Assembly (NCBI RefSeq): GCF_004348665.1
Contig: NZ_SMKM01000030.1
Span: forward strand, 1 to 37,303
Reading direction: 5' to 3'
DNA: 37,303 nucleotides
Source of the DNA: Actinomadura sp. GC306
GTDB taxonomy: Bacteria > Actinomycetota > Actinomycetes > Streptosporangiales > Streptosporangiaceae
In this document: in pieces, positions 8,601 through 16,329 of the stretch
Layout of the letters: each line of letters opens with the position of its first letter
Numbering within the stretch: position 1 is the first letter of the stretch
Notes under the pieces: generated by a model
Told to the model about the DNA's origin: nothing
What the model saw: only the letters and a program-made list of their open reading frames with translations
Databases searched by the model: none
Translations under genes and position numbers: made by a program

Positions 8601-9060
8601 GCATGCCCGACCGTGCGGCGGCGAGCAGTTGGGCCATGTCTCCCCCGCCGGAGGCGAGCAGTTCTCCACCCCTGCGGAGTTCGTCGCTGTTGAGGGCGAA
8701 CTCGGTGGTGAACGTATTACGGTCGACGCCGCCAAGGAACGGAACAAGCGCCTCTTCGCCGAGTGGGTCGCCATCGCCGTCCACCAGCGCGCCCTTGCGC
8801 CTCTTCCGGCGGACGATCTCCAAGGCCACCCCGTCGGCGGTCGAGAGCCGGGCACCCAGCTGCATCCGGGAGCCGTGCCGAAAGGCGTAACGGGAGTTGT
8901 GGTCGATGCCGTACAGCAGTTGGTCCAGGGCGCTGAGCGCGGTGGACTTGCCGGCTTCGTTCGGGCCGTGGACCAGGTGGACGCCAGGGGCGCCCAGGTC
9001 GTGCAGGCTGTGGCCGTCGAAGGCGCCGTAGGCGATGAGGTCGAGGCGTTCGATGCGCAT
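5602..9060 (-). CDS. SbcC/YhaN-like AAA+ SMC-type ATPase
   Basis: 1152 residues from ATG 9060 (MRIERLDLIAYGAF), five bases after the upstream nuclease stop; an in-frame start 24 codons earlier would lie inside the nuclease gene. The Walker A motif GPNEAGKS is at 32-39, a long heptad-rich coiled coil fills about 180-1000, the ABC signature LSEGARDQ starts at 1061, and Walker B AVDDIF starts at 1091, followed by the switch VIVFTHHEH. This split ATPase head with a long coiled coil is the SbcC/Rad50 design. The start motif and paired gene fit the YhaN branch best. Partnered with the adjacent phosphoesterase, it should form a DNA-end-processing nuclease complex. Whether it acts in repair or defence cannot be read from the sequence. 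Confidence 0.9.
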   Translation of the reverse strand: MRIERLDLIAYGAFDGHSLHDLGAPGVHLVHGPNEAGKSTALSALDQLLYGIDHNSRYAFRHGSRMQLGARLSTADGVALEIVRRKRRKGALVDGDGDPLGEEALVPFLGGVDRNTFTTEFALNSDELRRGGELLASGGGDMAQLLAAARSGMRLNAVLDKIEARQRELWLRTGKKPAINASMDRLKDVRQRFREAVLRPEQYRDAEQAADEAERRLSETKAELRAARRRQAAKHRLQENLPALAQCRDLERQIKEISAQGPVAPDDIRAALPELLQLRSEHITMRSVNAVHLERTERQLSETDQDDSLLPHAAAIEKLARDITAILDELDRQNAAVDELSGKRVQAESRLRTVHPRATLVDEGLYRLPDTLRGEGQTLRDQGRTLRENLNHERDAVQRCRDKHERFDKELSALPAGEDVSQLQDAYMSIPAGLSEKLADTEAEEKKLDRRFRQARNRLELPELPPEGVLELRPPDPEQVTAAVRASQNLAERLRDRRGELDGAQRQLAKCRRALQRLVTDDAPPTHDELRARRAERDDLIGSSPDDPSGMEALREAVRRADDTADLMLRHAETVNKRAELSREITDLETVVVPGHQAAVDDVAAEQELEQRHWESLWERYPAPVPGIEQGSKVLDDFGRLQADARDLQDLGIELEGQRDRLNAHTARLQYLLRLDAETPAVDGTAQASAMFAEMKETARKRLQEHERTTQDRAALERQMASAEAELIEAESAKEEAEKALADHDGHWQRFLTSAGLAADRDFDAALTDLETLLHVAAEVDDAEAAERKLRQGEQRISEFEDRLKDTFNACCRDVPASVTGWQQAIETLEQDLQKQREGAQRRKDLLEQKADFAERVDKAKAELSGLESRLQDFSARLGLASIAELEAAAQRAVDLREKSTALANIRQTLPEGQELVVLREQAGETSADELAEELAGLDEEIKELEAASADWLEKRLARRQLLDGLDGGGDAARAEADIAQLCAELAENAEEYLRLEAAKVAIHACMEEYRTNDQEPVLALASDMFAKLTRGSYTGLEMSDEERPSIRAKSSTGTLAPTALSEGARDQLYLALRLATLERHAAAGNALPIAVDDIFMTFDERRTEAALHVLDGMADRFQVIVFTHHEHVIRSAAKELPKDRCHVHHLPARPE

Positions 9061-9065
9061 TCCGG

Positions 9066-10301
9066 TCACCGCGTTTCTTGCAGGAGGGATTCCACGAGCT
9101 GGTAGGCGTCGTCGGCCAGGCTTCGGATCCACGCCGAGTCGTCCGGGGCGATGCCTTCCGGCCCTCTGAGCTCGGCCGGCATCCTTCCGATGAGCGGGTG
9201 GCTGGAAAGCCGGGCCATGAGACCGTCCGGGTCGGTGCCGAGGACGGAGAGGGTGCGGCGAAGGTCGGTCAAGAGCCCGGAGACTCCCTCACCGGAGTCG
9301 CCGTCGTCGCCGGACGTGCGGACCTGGACCTTCTCCAGCCACAGGTGCGGGTGGTGCCCGGCCGCCGCCCGCAGTTCGTTGACGATCCGCTCGCGGTCCC
9401 GCCACAGCGCGGCGTGCGCGGACGTCGCCCCGGTGAGGGTGACGCGAACCGCGGTCAGCTTCTCGTCCGGAATCTCCTGGAAGCGCTGCGCGACGAGGCT
9501 GAGCACCTGGTCGAGGTCATCGCGACCGGTGACGTCGACCTGGCGATGCTCCCACCGCGCGGTGTCCAGGTCATGGTGCTCGACCTTCTCGACCTTGAGG
9601 TCGCCATCGACGGTGACGACGAAGCAGCCCTTCGGGCCCGTCTCGCGAGCATGCCGGCCCTGGATGTTGCCGGGGTAGACGATCCAGGGATCGTCCCGGA
9701 CGATCTGCTGCTTGTGGACGTGCCCGAGCGCCCAGTAGTCGTAGTCCCGGGCTTCGAGGTCCGCGACCGTGCAGGGCGCATACCGCTTGTGCTCGCGATA
9801 GCCGCCTTCGAGGCCCGTGTGCAGCAGGCCGACGTTGAACAGGCCGCCGTCTCGCGCCGGGTATGCGGTGACGAGGTTCTCGTCGAGGTCCCATCTGGCG
9901 AAGCCCTGGCCATGGACGGCGAGTCCGGCCTTCTCGTCCCGGACGGTCTCGGGCCTGTCCGTCGCGAACATGTGCACGTTGTCGGGAGGCCGGAGCGAAC
10001 GCGTCATGAGGTTCTGCGCGTCGTGGTTCCCCGAGACCATGTACACGCGGATGCCCGCCCGCCCGAGGCGCGCCATCTGGCCGCTGAAGTAGAGGCCGGT
10101 CTGGTAGTCCTGCCAGTCCCCGTCGTAAACGTCGCCGGCCAGGAGGACGGCGTCCACGGGCAGCTCGATCGCGAGCCGGACGAGGTTCTCCAGGGCTCCC
10201 CGAGTGGCGAGGCGCAGATCTTCTTCGGGTGCGCCCTCGTAGGCCGCGAGCCCCCGCAGCGGACTGTCGATGTGCAGATCGGCGGCATGCAGGATCTTCA
10301 T
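9066..10301 (-). CDS. SbcD/YhaO-like metallophosphoesterase (DNA exonuclease)
   Basis: 411 residues, ATG at 10301 preceded by GGGGGGA. It opens with MKILHAADLHIDSP (the DxH metal motif) and continues with LLAGDVYDGDW (GD), YMVSGNHDAQ (GNHD) and WALGHVHKQ (GHxH), the full calcineurin-like nuclease set with metal ligands intact. A C-terminal capping region (about 280-411) should contact the ATPase head. It is the first gene of a minus-strand operon with the YhaN-like ATPase. By family knowledge it cuts DNA 3' to 5' or as an endonuclease, driven by the partner ATPase. The upstream 175 bases should hold the operon promoter. Confidence 0.9.
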   Translation of the reverse strand: MKILHAADLHIDSPLRGLAAYEGAPEEDLRLATRGALENLVRLAIELPVDAVLLAGDVYDGDWQDYQTGLYFSGQMARLGRAGIRVYMVSGNHDAQNLMTRSLRPPDNVHMFATDRPETVRDEKAGLAVHGQGFARWDLDENLVTAYPARDGGLFNVGLLHTGLEGGYREHKRYAPCTVADLEARDYDYWALGHVHKQQIVRDDPWIVYPGNIQGRHARETGPKGCFVVTVDGDLKVEKVEHHDLDTARWEHRQVDVTGRDDLDQVLSLVAQRFQEIPDEKLTAVRVTLTGATSAHAALWRDRERIVNELRAAAGHHPHLWLEKVQVRTSGDDGDSGEGVSGLLTDLRRTLSVLGTDPDGLMARLSSHPLIGRMPAELRGPEGIAPDDSAWIRSLADDAYQLVESLLQETR

Positions 10302-10476
10302 GGTCCCCCCGTTCGCGTGGCAGCCGGAGCGCCGCGTCCAGTGATCCTTTGGCGAGGGGACTGGAGGAACGCTAGCGGGCTGTTGTGATGTATCTGCTCA
10401 AGTGACGAAACAGCGGTTTTGTGACGGCAGAGGCCGGTCTTCCAGCGGCGCTGGACGAGTCGGCCGCCCTTTCCGT

Positions 10477-10953
10477 TCAGGAGGCGACCTCGGCGCGGGC
10501 GGCCTCGTCGAACAGGGGGTTGGTCATCGCGACGACCTTCGGGCGGAACCGGCCCTTCGCGCAGACCGTGCCCGTGGCCTTCTCGCCGGGGGCGAGTTCC
10601 GTCGTGGCGATCTGGCCCTCGTAGTCGCCGAGGGCGGTGCTGCTGTCGTGCTTGGTGTCGCCGCTGTCGGTGATGGAGAAGTAGAGCGGGTTCACTTCGA
10701 GCTGCTTCTTGGTCTGGTTGGTGACGGTGACCTTGACGCAGGACAGGGCGCCGCCGTCGCTCAGGACGCTCCGCTTCGGCTTCGTGCGCTTCGCGACCAG
10801 CTTGATCGGGACGTTCCTGCGCTCGGCCGCGCCGCCCGCCTCGCTCGCCGCCTTGCCGGACTCGGCGGGCTGGACGGCGACCGGGTCCTCCTCCAGCTCG
10901 CAGCCGGCGGCGAGGACGGCGATCGCGGCGAGTCCAATGATCATCTTGCGCAT
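10477..10953 (-). CDS. DUF4352-like secreted lipoprotein
   Basis: 158 residues, ATG at 10953 with CAGGAGCACA just upstream. The signal peptide MRKMIIGLAAIAVL is followed by lipobox LAAGC. After a disordered linker, residues about 55-150 form a beta-rich domain: CVKVTVTNQTKKQLEVNPLY, then ITTELAPGEKATGTVCAKG-like text. This matches the immunoglobulin-like DUF4352 type of small extracellular domain. The two cysteines in that domain (SCVKV and TVCAK) probably form a disulfide. It is a lone gene on the same strand as its neighbours and is probably not part of the nuclease system. Ligand unknown. Confidence 0.75.
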   Translation of the reverse strand: MRKMIIGLAAIAVLAAGCELEEDPVAVQPAESGKAASEAGGAAERRNVPIKLVAKRTKPKRSVLSDGGALSCVKVTVTNQTKKQLEVNPLYFSITDSGDTKHDSSTALGDYEGQIATTELAPGEKATGTVCAKGRFRPKVVAMTNPLFDEAARAEVAS

Positions 10954-11013
10954 GTTGTGCTCCTGTTCCGGGCGCGGTGGGTCGTCGCGCCGGTCGTGGG
11001 TTTCCGGGTGGGG

Positions 11014-11056
11014 CGCCGCCGCCCGCCGGTGCCGGCGGTCTTCGCGGACGGCGGCG
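11014..11056 (-). terminator. Possible hairpin terminator after the exonuclease gene
   Basis: A nested GC-only inverted repeat: CGCCGCCG (11014-11021) pairs with CGGCGGCG (11049-11056), and inside it CCGCCGG pairs with CCGGCGG around TG. It lies between the exonuclease stop (11096) and the next lipoprotein. There is no T tract, and such repeats also arise by chance in this GC-rich DNA. Confidence 0.35.
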
Positions 11057-11095
11057 CGTATCGGGGCTGCGGTGGCCGGCCCCTGTGCGGGCTGG

Positions 11096-12028
11096 TCAGC
11101 CCTCGGCCACCGCGAGGAGCTCGTAGAACTCCTCGGCGTCGATCACGGTGATGTCGTGACCGTTGTCGCGGAGGCTTTCGGCCTTCGCGAGCTTTCCGGT
11201 CTTCTTCGCGCCGGGGGCGAGCTTGGCGGGGTCGATGCGGCCGACGACCAGCAGGTCAACGGCCTGGGTGACGTTGTCGACGGTCCGGGCTCCGAAGGCG
11301 GCGATCCGGTCGGCGGCCTCGTTCCGCGTCATGCCGGGCAGTGAGCCGGTGAAGCAGACGGTGCGTCCGTAGAACGGGTTGTCGGGGTCGGCGTTGGGGT
11401 TGGCGTCCGGGAACGGCTTGCGGGGCGGCGCTCCCCGGTAGAGGCAGCCCCGGCGGACACCGTCCCGGTAGGAGCCCATCTGGATCTTGTGGGCGGCGAG
11501 GAGGTCGGCCAGAGCCGGGGTGCCCTGGCGCTTCAGCGCGGCGAGCATCACGTGGGCGGCGGCCCGCGCGTCGGCGCCGGCGTCGTGGTGGTGCGGCAGC
11601 TCGATGCCCAGCGCGTCGGTGAGGACCGGGAGCTTGTAGGCGAGCAGTCCGGTCCAGGTGCGCCGGGCGATCACGAGCGTGCAGGCGAACCGGAGGTCCG
11701 GGACGGGGAGGCCGCTCGCCTCGCACGCATCCGCCAGGACTCCCATGTCGAAGGCCGCGTTGTGCGCCACGAAGGGCGTGTCGCCGGCGAACTGGACGAT
11801 GCGCTCCACCACCTCCGGCCAGCGGGGCGCGTCCTCGACGTCGCTCGCCGTGATGCCGTGGAGGCCGACGTTGAAGGCGTCGAAGTGGTCGTGTCCGTCC
11901 GGGGGCCTGATGAGCGTCGACCACTCTTCGACGATCTGCCCCTCCTTCACCTTGGCCAGTCCGACCGAGCACGGGCTTCCCCGGAGGGAGTTCGCCGTCT
12001 CGAAGTCGATCGCCACCCAACTCGTCAT
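11096..12028 (-). CDS. DnaQ-fold 3'-5' exonuclease with BRCT domain
   Basis: 310 residues. The ATG at 12028 is chosen because GAGGAG lies 6 bases upstream and the Exo I motif follows at once (VAIDFETANS, D8 and E10); longer starts add a chain with no family resemblance. Exo II is in FVAHNAAFDMG and Exo III in HHHDAGADARAAAHVM, so the DEDDh catalytic set looks complete. Residues about 215-305 form a BRCT domain: GRTVCFTGSLPGMTR then NVTQAVDLLVVG. This pairing is seen in actinobacterial DNA polymerase III epsilon-like proteins and suggests a repair or editing exonuclease. It is transcribed away from the methylase fusion, sharing an intergenic region with three direct repeats. Confidence 0.88.
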   Translation of the reverse strand: MTSWVAIDFETANSLRGSPCSVGLAKVKEGQIVEEWSTLIRPPDGHDHFDAFNVGLHGITASDVEDAPRWPEVVERIVQFAGDTPFVAHNAAFDMGVLADACEASGLPVPDLRFACTLVIARRTWTGLLAYKLPVLTDALGIELPHHHDAGADARAAAHVMLAALKRQGTPALADLLAAHKIQMGSYRDGVRRGCLYRGAPPRKPFPDANPNADPDNPFYGRTVCFTGSLPGMTRNEAADRIAAFGARTVDNVTQAVDLLVVGRIDPAKLAPGAKKTGKLAKAESLRDNGHDITVIDAEEFYELLAVAEG

Positions 12029-12052
12029 CAGCCGCTCCTCGCGCCGAGCCAT

Positions 12053-12087
12053 TGAAAGCACCATCATGAAAGCACTCCGTGAAAGCA
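12053..12087. promoter_or_regulatory. Three TGAAAGCA direct repeats (candidate operator)
   Basis: TGAAAGCA occurs at 12053, 12067 and 12080, 13-14 bases apart, in the 130-base region between the divergent exonuclease and methylase-fusion genes. On the minus strand a perfect TTGACA (12094-12089) overlaps the array, so bound protein would cover a likely exonuclease promoter. The HTH domain of the methylase fusion is one candidate binder; that is inference. Confidence 0.55.
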
Positions 12088-12158
12088 GTGTCAAACAGGT
12101 TCGCTCGATTGGGTGATGTACAGTGGCGATGCTCCCGAAAGCTGGTAAGGACGATCTG

Positions 12159-14246
12159 ATGGCATCGCAGAGTGAACAACTGACCGCCGCCGAGATCTCG
12201 CGGCTCGCCGGCGTGACGCGGGCGACCGTGAGCAACTGGCGCCGGCGGCACCCCGACTTTCCGCAGCCCAGCGGAGGTACGGAGGCCAGCCCCAGCTACG
12301 ACCGGCGGCAGGTCGAGGCGTGGCTCGACGCGCGGGGCCGCCTCCCCGCGCGCTCGGCCAGGGACGACCTGCGGGCGCTCCTGCACGGCACCGCGTCCCA
12401 CGAGGTCGAAGCCGTGGCCGCGTTCACCGCGCGCCTGGCCGGGTTGGACGCCGGAAAGCGCGCCGAGGCCGCGACGCTGGACGACGATGAACTGATCGCG
12501 ATGCACACCGAAGCGCTCCCAGCGACCGGCGGCGCGGGCCGGGCGGGCGTTTCCACGGCACTCCTGCGGTCGGCGGCGAAGGTGGCTCGCGACGAAGGCC
12601 CGCTCGCCGTCTTCGACGTGCTCGACGAGCAGACCGAAGCGCCGGTCGGCATCCGCGGGACGCATCCGACGCCGGAGGTGCTGGCCGACGTGATGGCCGG
12701 GCTGGCGACGTCCGCAGGCCCGCGCGTGCGCAGCGTTCTGGACCCGGCTTGCGGCGGCGGTCGTCTCCTCGCCGCGGTCGCCGCCGCCCTCCCGCCGGGT
12801 GCGAGCGTGCACGGCCAGGAGTACCGCCCTGTCACTGCGGCCCAGGCGAAGACCCGCCTGGCCGAGGTCGCGCCGAAGGCGTCCGTGGACGTCCGAACCG
12901 GGGACAGCCTGCGCGACGACGCCTTCCCCGACCTCCGTGTGGACGCCGTGGTGTGCAATCCGCCTTACGGGGACCGCGACTGGGGTTACGACACGCTCGC
13001 GCTCGACACGCGCTGGGCCTACGGCGTGCCACCGCGCTCGGAGCCGGAGCTCGCCTGGGTCCAGCACGCGCTGGCGCACCTGGCCGAGGGCGGCCGCGCC
13101 GTGCTGCTGCTTCCGCCGGCGACCGCGTCACGACCGTCCGGCCGCCGCATCCGGGCGGAGCTGCTGCGGCAGGGCGCGCTGTGCGGGGTCATCGCGCTCC
13201 CGCCGGGCCTGGCCGTGCCGCACCACATCGGGCTTCACCTGTGGATACTCCGGCGTCCCGAAGCCGCAAGCCCCGGCCGCGACCTGGTTCTGCTGATGGA
13301 CGCCTCCGAGGAGCCCACCGCCGCGGACGAGACGTCCGACCACGGCAGGACGTCGGACGCGGGCAGGCTCCACAAGACGATCCTCAGCACGTGGGAGGCG
13401 TTCACCGCGCCGGCCGAGTTTACCGAGATCCCCGGGACCGCCCGCGCGGTGCCGGCGATCGACCTCATGGACGATCTCGTCGACCTTTCCCCGGCACGTC
13501 ACGTCCGCACGGCACCCGTGATGACCCCGGACGCCGCCCTACGCGACGTTGCCGAGGTCGCCGAGCGCCTCAAGGCGAACGTGGCCGCGCTGACCGGGGC
13601 GACCGGGATCGGCCCGCTGGCCTCGGCCGGTGCGGCGAGCCGCACCTGGCGCAGCGCCACGGTCGCCGACCTCGCCCGCGGCGGCGCGCTCGCCGTCCAT
13701 CGGGGAATGCGGGCCTCCTCCGCCGACACCCCGCCTGCCGACCTCGCGGATCGTCCCGTACTCCGGGCACGCGACCTGCTCGGCGGGACGCGGGCCGGCG
13801 GCAACGCCCGCGAGACGCCCCTGGCCGATCCGTTCGTCATCGAGGCGGGGGACGTCCTGATCACGCAGGTCGTCGGCCCCCGGGGCGTCGCGACGCGGGT
13901 GGCCGGCGACGACGAGGCCGGATGCCTGCTCGGCAACGGTGTGTTCTTGCTCCGTCCCGACCCGGCGCGTCTCGATCCGTGGTTCCTCGCCGGATTCGTC
14001 AGCGCACCCGACAACGTGAACCAGGCGACCACCGGCAGCTCCACACCCCAGCTCGTGGCGTCCCGGCTGCGCGTCCCGTTGCTCCCGCCGGACGAGCAGA
14101 CCGCTTATGGCCAGGCGTTCCGGCAGGTTCACGACCTCAGGACAAGCGCGCAGGACGCGGCGACGTGCGCGGACGAGCTGGCCGACCTCGTAGCCACCGC
14201 CCTCAGCGGCGGAGCGCTGCTGCCCCCTGGAGTCGAGTTGTCATGA
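12159..14246 (+). CDS. HTH-N6-adenine methylase-specificity fusion
   Basis: 695 residues. ATG 12159 is preferred (TAAGGACG upstream) over an in-frame start 12 codons earlier. Residues 8-55 are a MerR/excisionase-like helix-turn-helix (AAEISRLAGVTRATVSNWRR). The methylase core has SAM motif VLDPACGGG (193-201) and catalytic NPPY (267-270), the N6-adenine type. The last 200 residues look like an HsdS target-recognition half: GDVLITQVVGPRGVATRV, then FLAGFVSAPDNVNQ and SSTPQLVASRLRVPLLPPDE. So one chain carries DNA binding, methylation and specificity. No nuclease motif is seen. It sits 79 bases upstream of hsdM on the same strand, as a second modification enzyme beside a complete type I system. 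It could be a solo methylase, a regulator or an added specificity. Confidence 0.85.
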   Translation: MASQSEQLTAAEISRLAGVTRATVSNWRRRHPDFPQPSGGTEASPSYDRRQVEAWLDARGRLPARSARDDLRALLHGTASHEVEAVAAFTARLAGLDAGKRAEAATLDDDELIAMHTEALPATGGAGRAGVSTALLRSAAKVARDEGPLAVFDVLDEQTEAPVGIRGTHPTPEVLADVMAGLATSAGPRVRSVLDPACGGGRLLAAVAAALPPGASVHGQEYRPVTAAQAKTRLAEVAPKASVDVRTGDSLRDDAFPDLRVDAVVCNPPYGDRDWGYDTLALDTRWAYGVPPRSEPELAWVQHALAHLAEGGRAVLLLPPATASRPSGRRIRAELLRQGALCGVIALPPGLAVPHHIGLHLWILRRPEAASPGRDLVLLMDASEEPTAADETSDHGRTSDAGRLHKTILSTWEAFTAPAEFTEIPGTARAVPAIDLMDDLVDLSPARHVRTAPVMTPDAALRDVAEVAERLKANVAALTGATGIGPLASAGAASRTWRSATVADLARGGALAVHRGMRASSADTPPADLADRPVLRARDLLGGTRAGGNARETPLADPFVIEAGDVLITQVVGPRGVATRVAGDDEAGCLLGNGVFLLRPDPARLDPWFLAGFVSAPDNVNQATTGSSTPQLVASRLRVPLLPPDEQTAYGQAFRQVHDLRTSAQDAATCADELADLVATALSGGALLPPGVELS

Positions 14247-14325
14247 GGGCCAGCGCCACGCAGCTCTGCTGGACCAGACTTGATAGCCCTTGCCCTGCGG
14301 CCCGCAACACCATGAAGGGAACCCC

Positions 14326-16329
14326 TTGAACCCGAGCAAGCACACCGAACTGGTGAACCACGCCTGGTCGGTCGCCGACCTTCTGCGCGGCGACTTCAAG
14401 CAGTCGGAGTACGGCAAGGTCATCCTGCCGTTCACGGTGCTTCGCAGGCTGGAGACCGTCCTGGAGCCGACCCGGGCGGCCGTCCAGGAGACGGTCGAGC
14501 GGTTCAAGGGCAAGGACATCGACACCGGCGCGTTCCTGCGCCGCGCGTCGGGCCAGTCGTTCTACAACACCACCGGCTACACGCTGGAGAAGATCGCCGG
14601 CGATCCGGAGCACGCGGCGACGAACCTCGCCAAGTACATCGCGGGCTTCTCCCCGAACGCGCGGGAGGTGCTGGAGAAGTACGAGTTCGCCCAGCAGATC
14701 AAGCGGCTGGACGGCGCGAACCTGCTCTACAAGGTCGTCGGACGCTTCGCCGACCTGGACGTCCGCCCCGAGGTCGTGTCCAACCACCAGATGGGCTACT
14801 TCTTCGAGGACCTCATCCGGCGCTTCTCCGAGCTGTCCAACGAGACGGCCGGTGAGCACTTCACGCCGCGCGAGGTCATCAAGCTGATGGTGAACCTGCT
14901 GGTGGCGCCGGACGCCGACGCGCTCAGCGTCCCCGGCATCGTCCGCCGGGTGCTGGACCCGGCCTGCGGCACCGGCGGGATGCTCAGCACGACGCACGAG
15001 TACATCACGTCCCTCAACCCGGACGCGACGGTCGAGGTGTACGGGCAGGAGCTCAACCCCGAGTCGTGGGCCATCTGCCGGTCCGACCTGATGATCAAGG
15101 GCCAGGAGCCGGACAACATCGCGTTCGGCAACTCCTTCAGCGACGACGGCCACCGCACCATGAAGTTCGACTACATGCTGGCCAACCCGCCGTTCGGCGT
15201 CGAGTGGAAGAAGGTGAAGGACGAGGTCGAGCACGAGCACGCGACGCTCGGCGAGTCCGGACGCTTCGGGGCGGGGCTGCCGCGCATCAACGACGGCTCG
15301 TTCCTGTTCCTCCAGCACATGATCTCGAAGATGAAGCCGCGGGAGGCCGGCGGCAGCCGCGTCGCGATCGTCTTCAACGGCTCCCCGCTGTTCACCGGCG
15401 CCGCCGAGTCCGGGGAGTCCCGCATTCGTCAGTGGATCATCGAGAACGACTGGCTGGAGGCGATCGTCGCCCTGCCCGACCAGCTCTTCTACAACACCGG
15501 CATCTCGACGTACTTCTGGATCGTCACCAACCGCAAGCAGGCCGACCACGAGGGCAAGGTCATCCTGCTGGACGCCCGGGACTACTGGCAGAAGATGCGC
15601 AAGTCCCTCGGCGACAAGCGCAAGGAGATCGGCGACGGGCAGGGCGGACGCCCTGACCACATCGCCGAGATCACCCAGCTCTACAGCGAAGCCCTGGAGG
15701 TCGCGGACGACCCCGAACACCCGCTGCACGGCAAGGTGAAGGTCTTCCGCAACCAGGACTTCGGCTACCACCGCATCACCGTCGAACGCCCGCTCAAGCT
15801 CCGTTTTGAGTTGACGGACGAGACGTTGGCGGCACTTGAGGCGGCCAAGCCGGTCCAGAGACTCGACCACGCGGACAAGCTCATTGACGCGGTGCGCCCG
15901 CTCCTCGGCACCACCTGGCCGACCAAGGCGGAGATGCTGAACGCCCTCATGGGCGCGGTGGTGGACGCCGGCCTCCAGTGGCCGCCCGGCGCCCCGTTCG
16001 CCAAGGCCGTCCGCGACGCCATCGGCGTCCGCGACCCCGAAGGCGAGGTTCAATACGTGCGCAAGGGCGTCATCGAACCCGACACCGACCTCCGCGACTA
16101 CGAGAACGTGCCGCTGGACGAGGACGTCGAGGAGTACCTCAAGCGCGAGGTCCTCCCCCACGTCCCCGACGCCTGGATAGACCACACCAAAACCAAAACC
16201 GGCTACGAGATCCCCTTCACCCGCCACTTCTACGTCTACAAACCCCCACGCCCCCTCGCGGAGATCGACGCCGAGTTGAAGGCTCTAGAAGCCGAGATCC
16301 AGACCCTCCTCAACGAGGTGACCGAGTGA
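14326..16329 (+). CDS. hsdM: Type I restriction-modification methylase HsdM
   Basis: 667 residues. TTG 14326 is chosen because AAGGGA lies 5 bases upstream and the family start (HTELVNHAWSVADLLRG) follows; an upstream in-frame TTG lacks a ribosome binding site. The N-terminal helical HsdM domain is followed by SAM motif VLDPACGTGG (209-218) and catalytic NPPF (287-290). It transfers a methyl group to adenine N6 as part of the M2S complex. The tail is longer than in classical HsdM and charged. It overlaps hsdS by one base (TGATG), so the two are translated together. Confidence 0.95.
   Translation: MNPSKHTELVNHAWSVADLLRGDFKQSEYGKVILPFTVLRRLETVLEPTRAAVQETVERFKGKDIDTGAFLRRASGQSFYNTTGYTLEKIAGDPEHAATNLAKYIAGFSPNAREVLEKYEFAQQIKRLDGANLLYKVVGRFADLDVRPEVVSNHQMGYFFEDLIRRFSELSNETAGEHFTPREVIKLMVNLLVAPDADALSVPGIVRRVLDPACGTGGMLSTTHEYITSLNPDATVEVYGQELNPESWAICRSDLMIKGQEPDNIAFGNSFSDDGHRTMKFDYMLANPPFGVEWKKVKDEVEHEHATLGESGRFGAGLPRINDGSFLFLQHMISKMKPREAGGSRVAIVFNGSPLFTGAAESGESRIRQWIIENDWLEAIVALPDQLFYNTGISTYFWIVTNRKQADHEGKVILLDARDYWQKMRKSLGDKRKEIGDGQGGRPDHIAEITQLYSEALEVADDPEHPLHGKVKVFRNQDFGYHRITVERPLKLRFELTDETLAALEAAKPVQRLDHADKLIDAVRPLLGTTWPTKAEMLNALMGAVVDAGLQWPPGAPFAKAVRDAIGVRDPEGEVQYVRKGVIEPDTDLRDYENVPLDEDVEEYLKREVLPHVPDAWIDHTKTKTGYEIPFTRHFYVYKPPRPLAEIDAELKALEAEIQTLLNEVTE

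Noticed and set aside
10441..10455. Palindrome TCCAGCGGCGCTGGA after the DUF4352-like lipoprotein gene
   Set aside because: A short GC palindrome of a kind expected by chance here, without a T tract.
11256..13079. 607-codon minus-strand open frame across the exonuclease and methylase fusion
   Set aside because: It is a shadow: the real genes here have clear Exo and methylase motifs in other frames.
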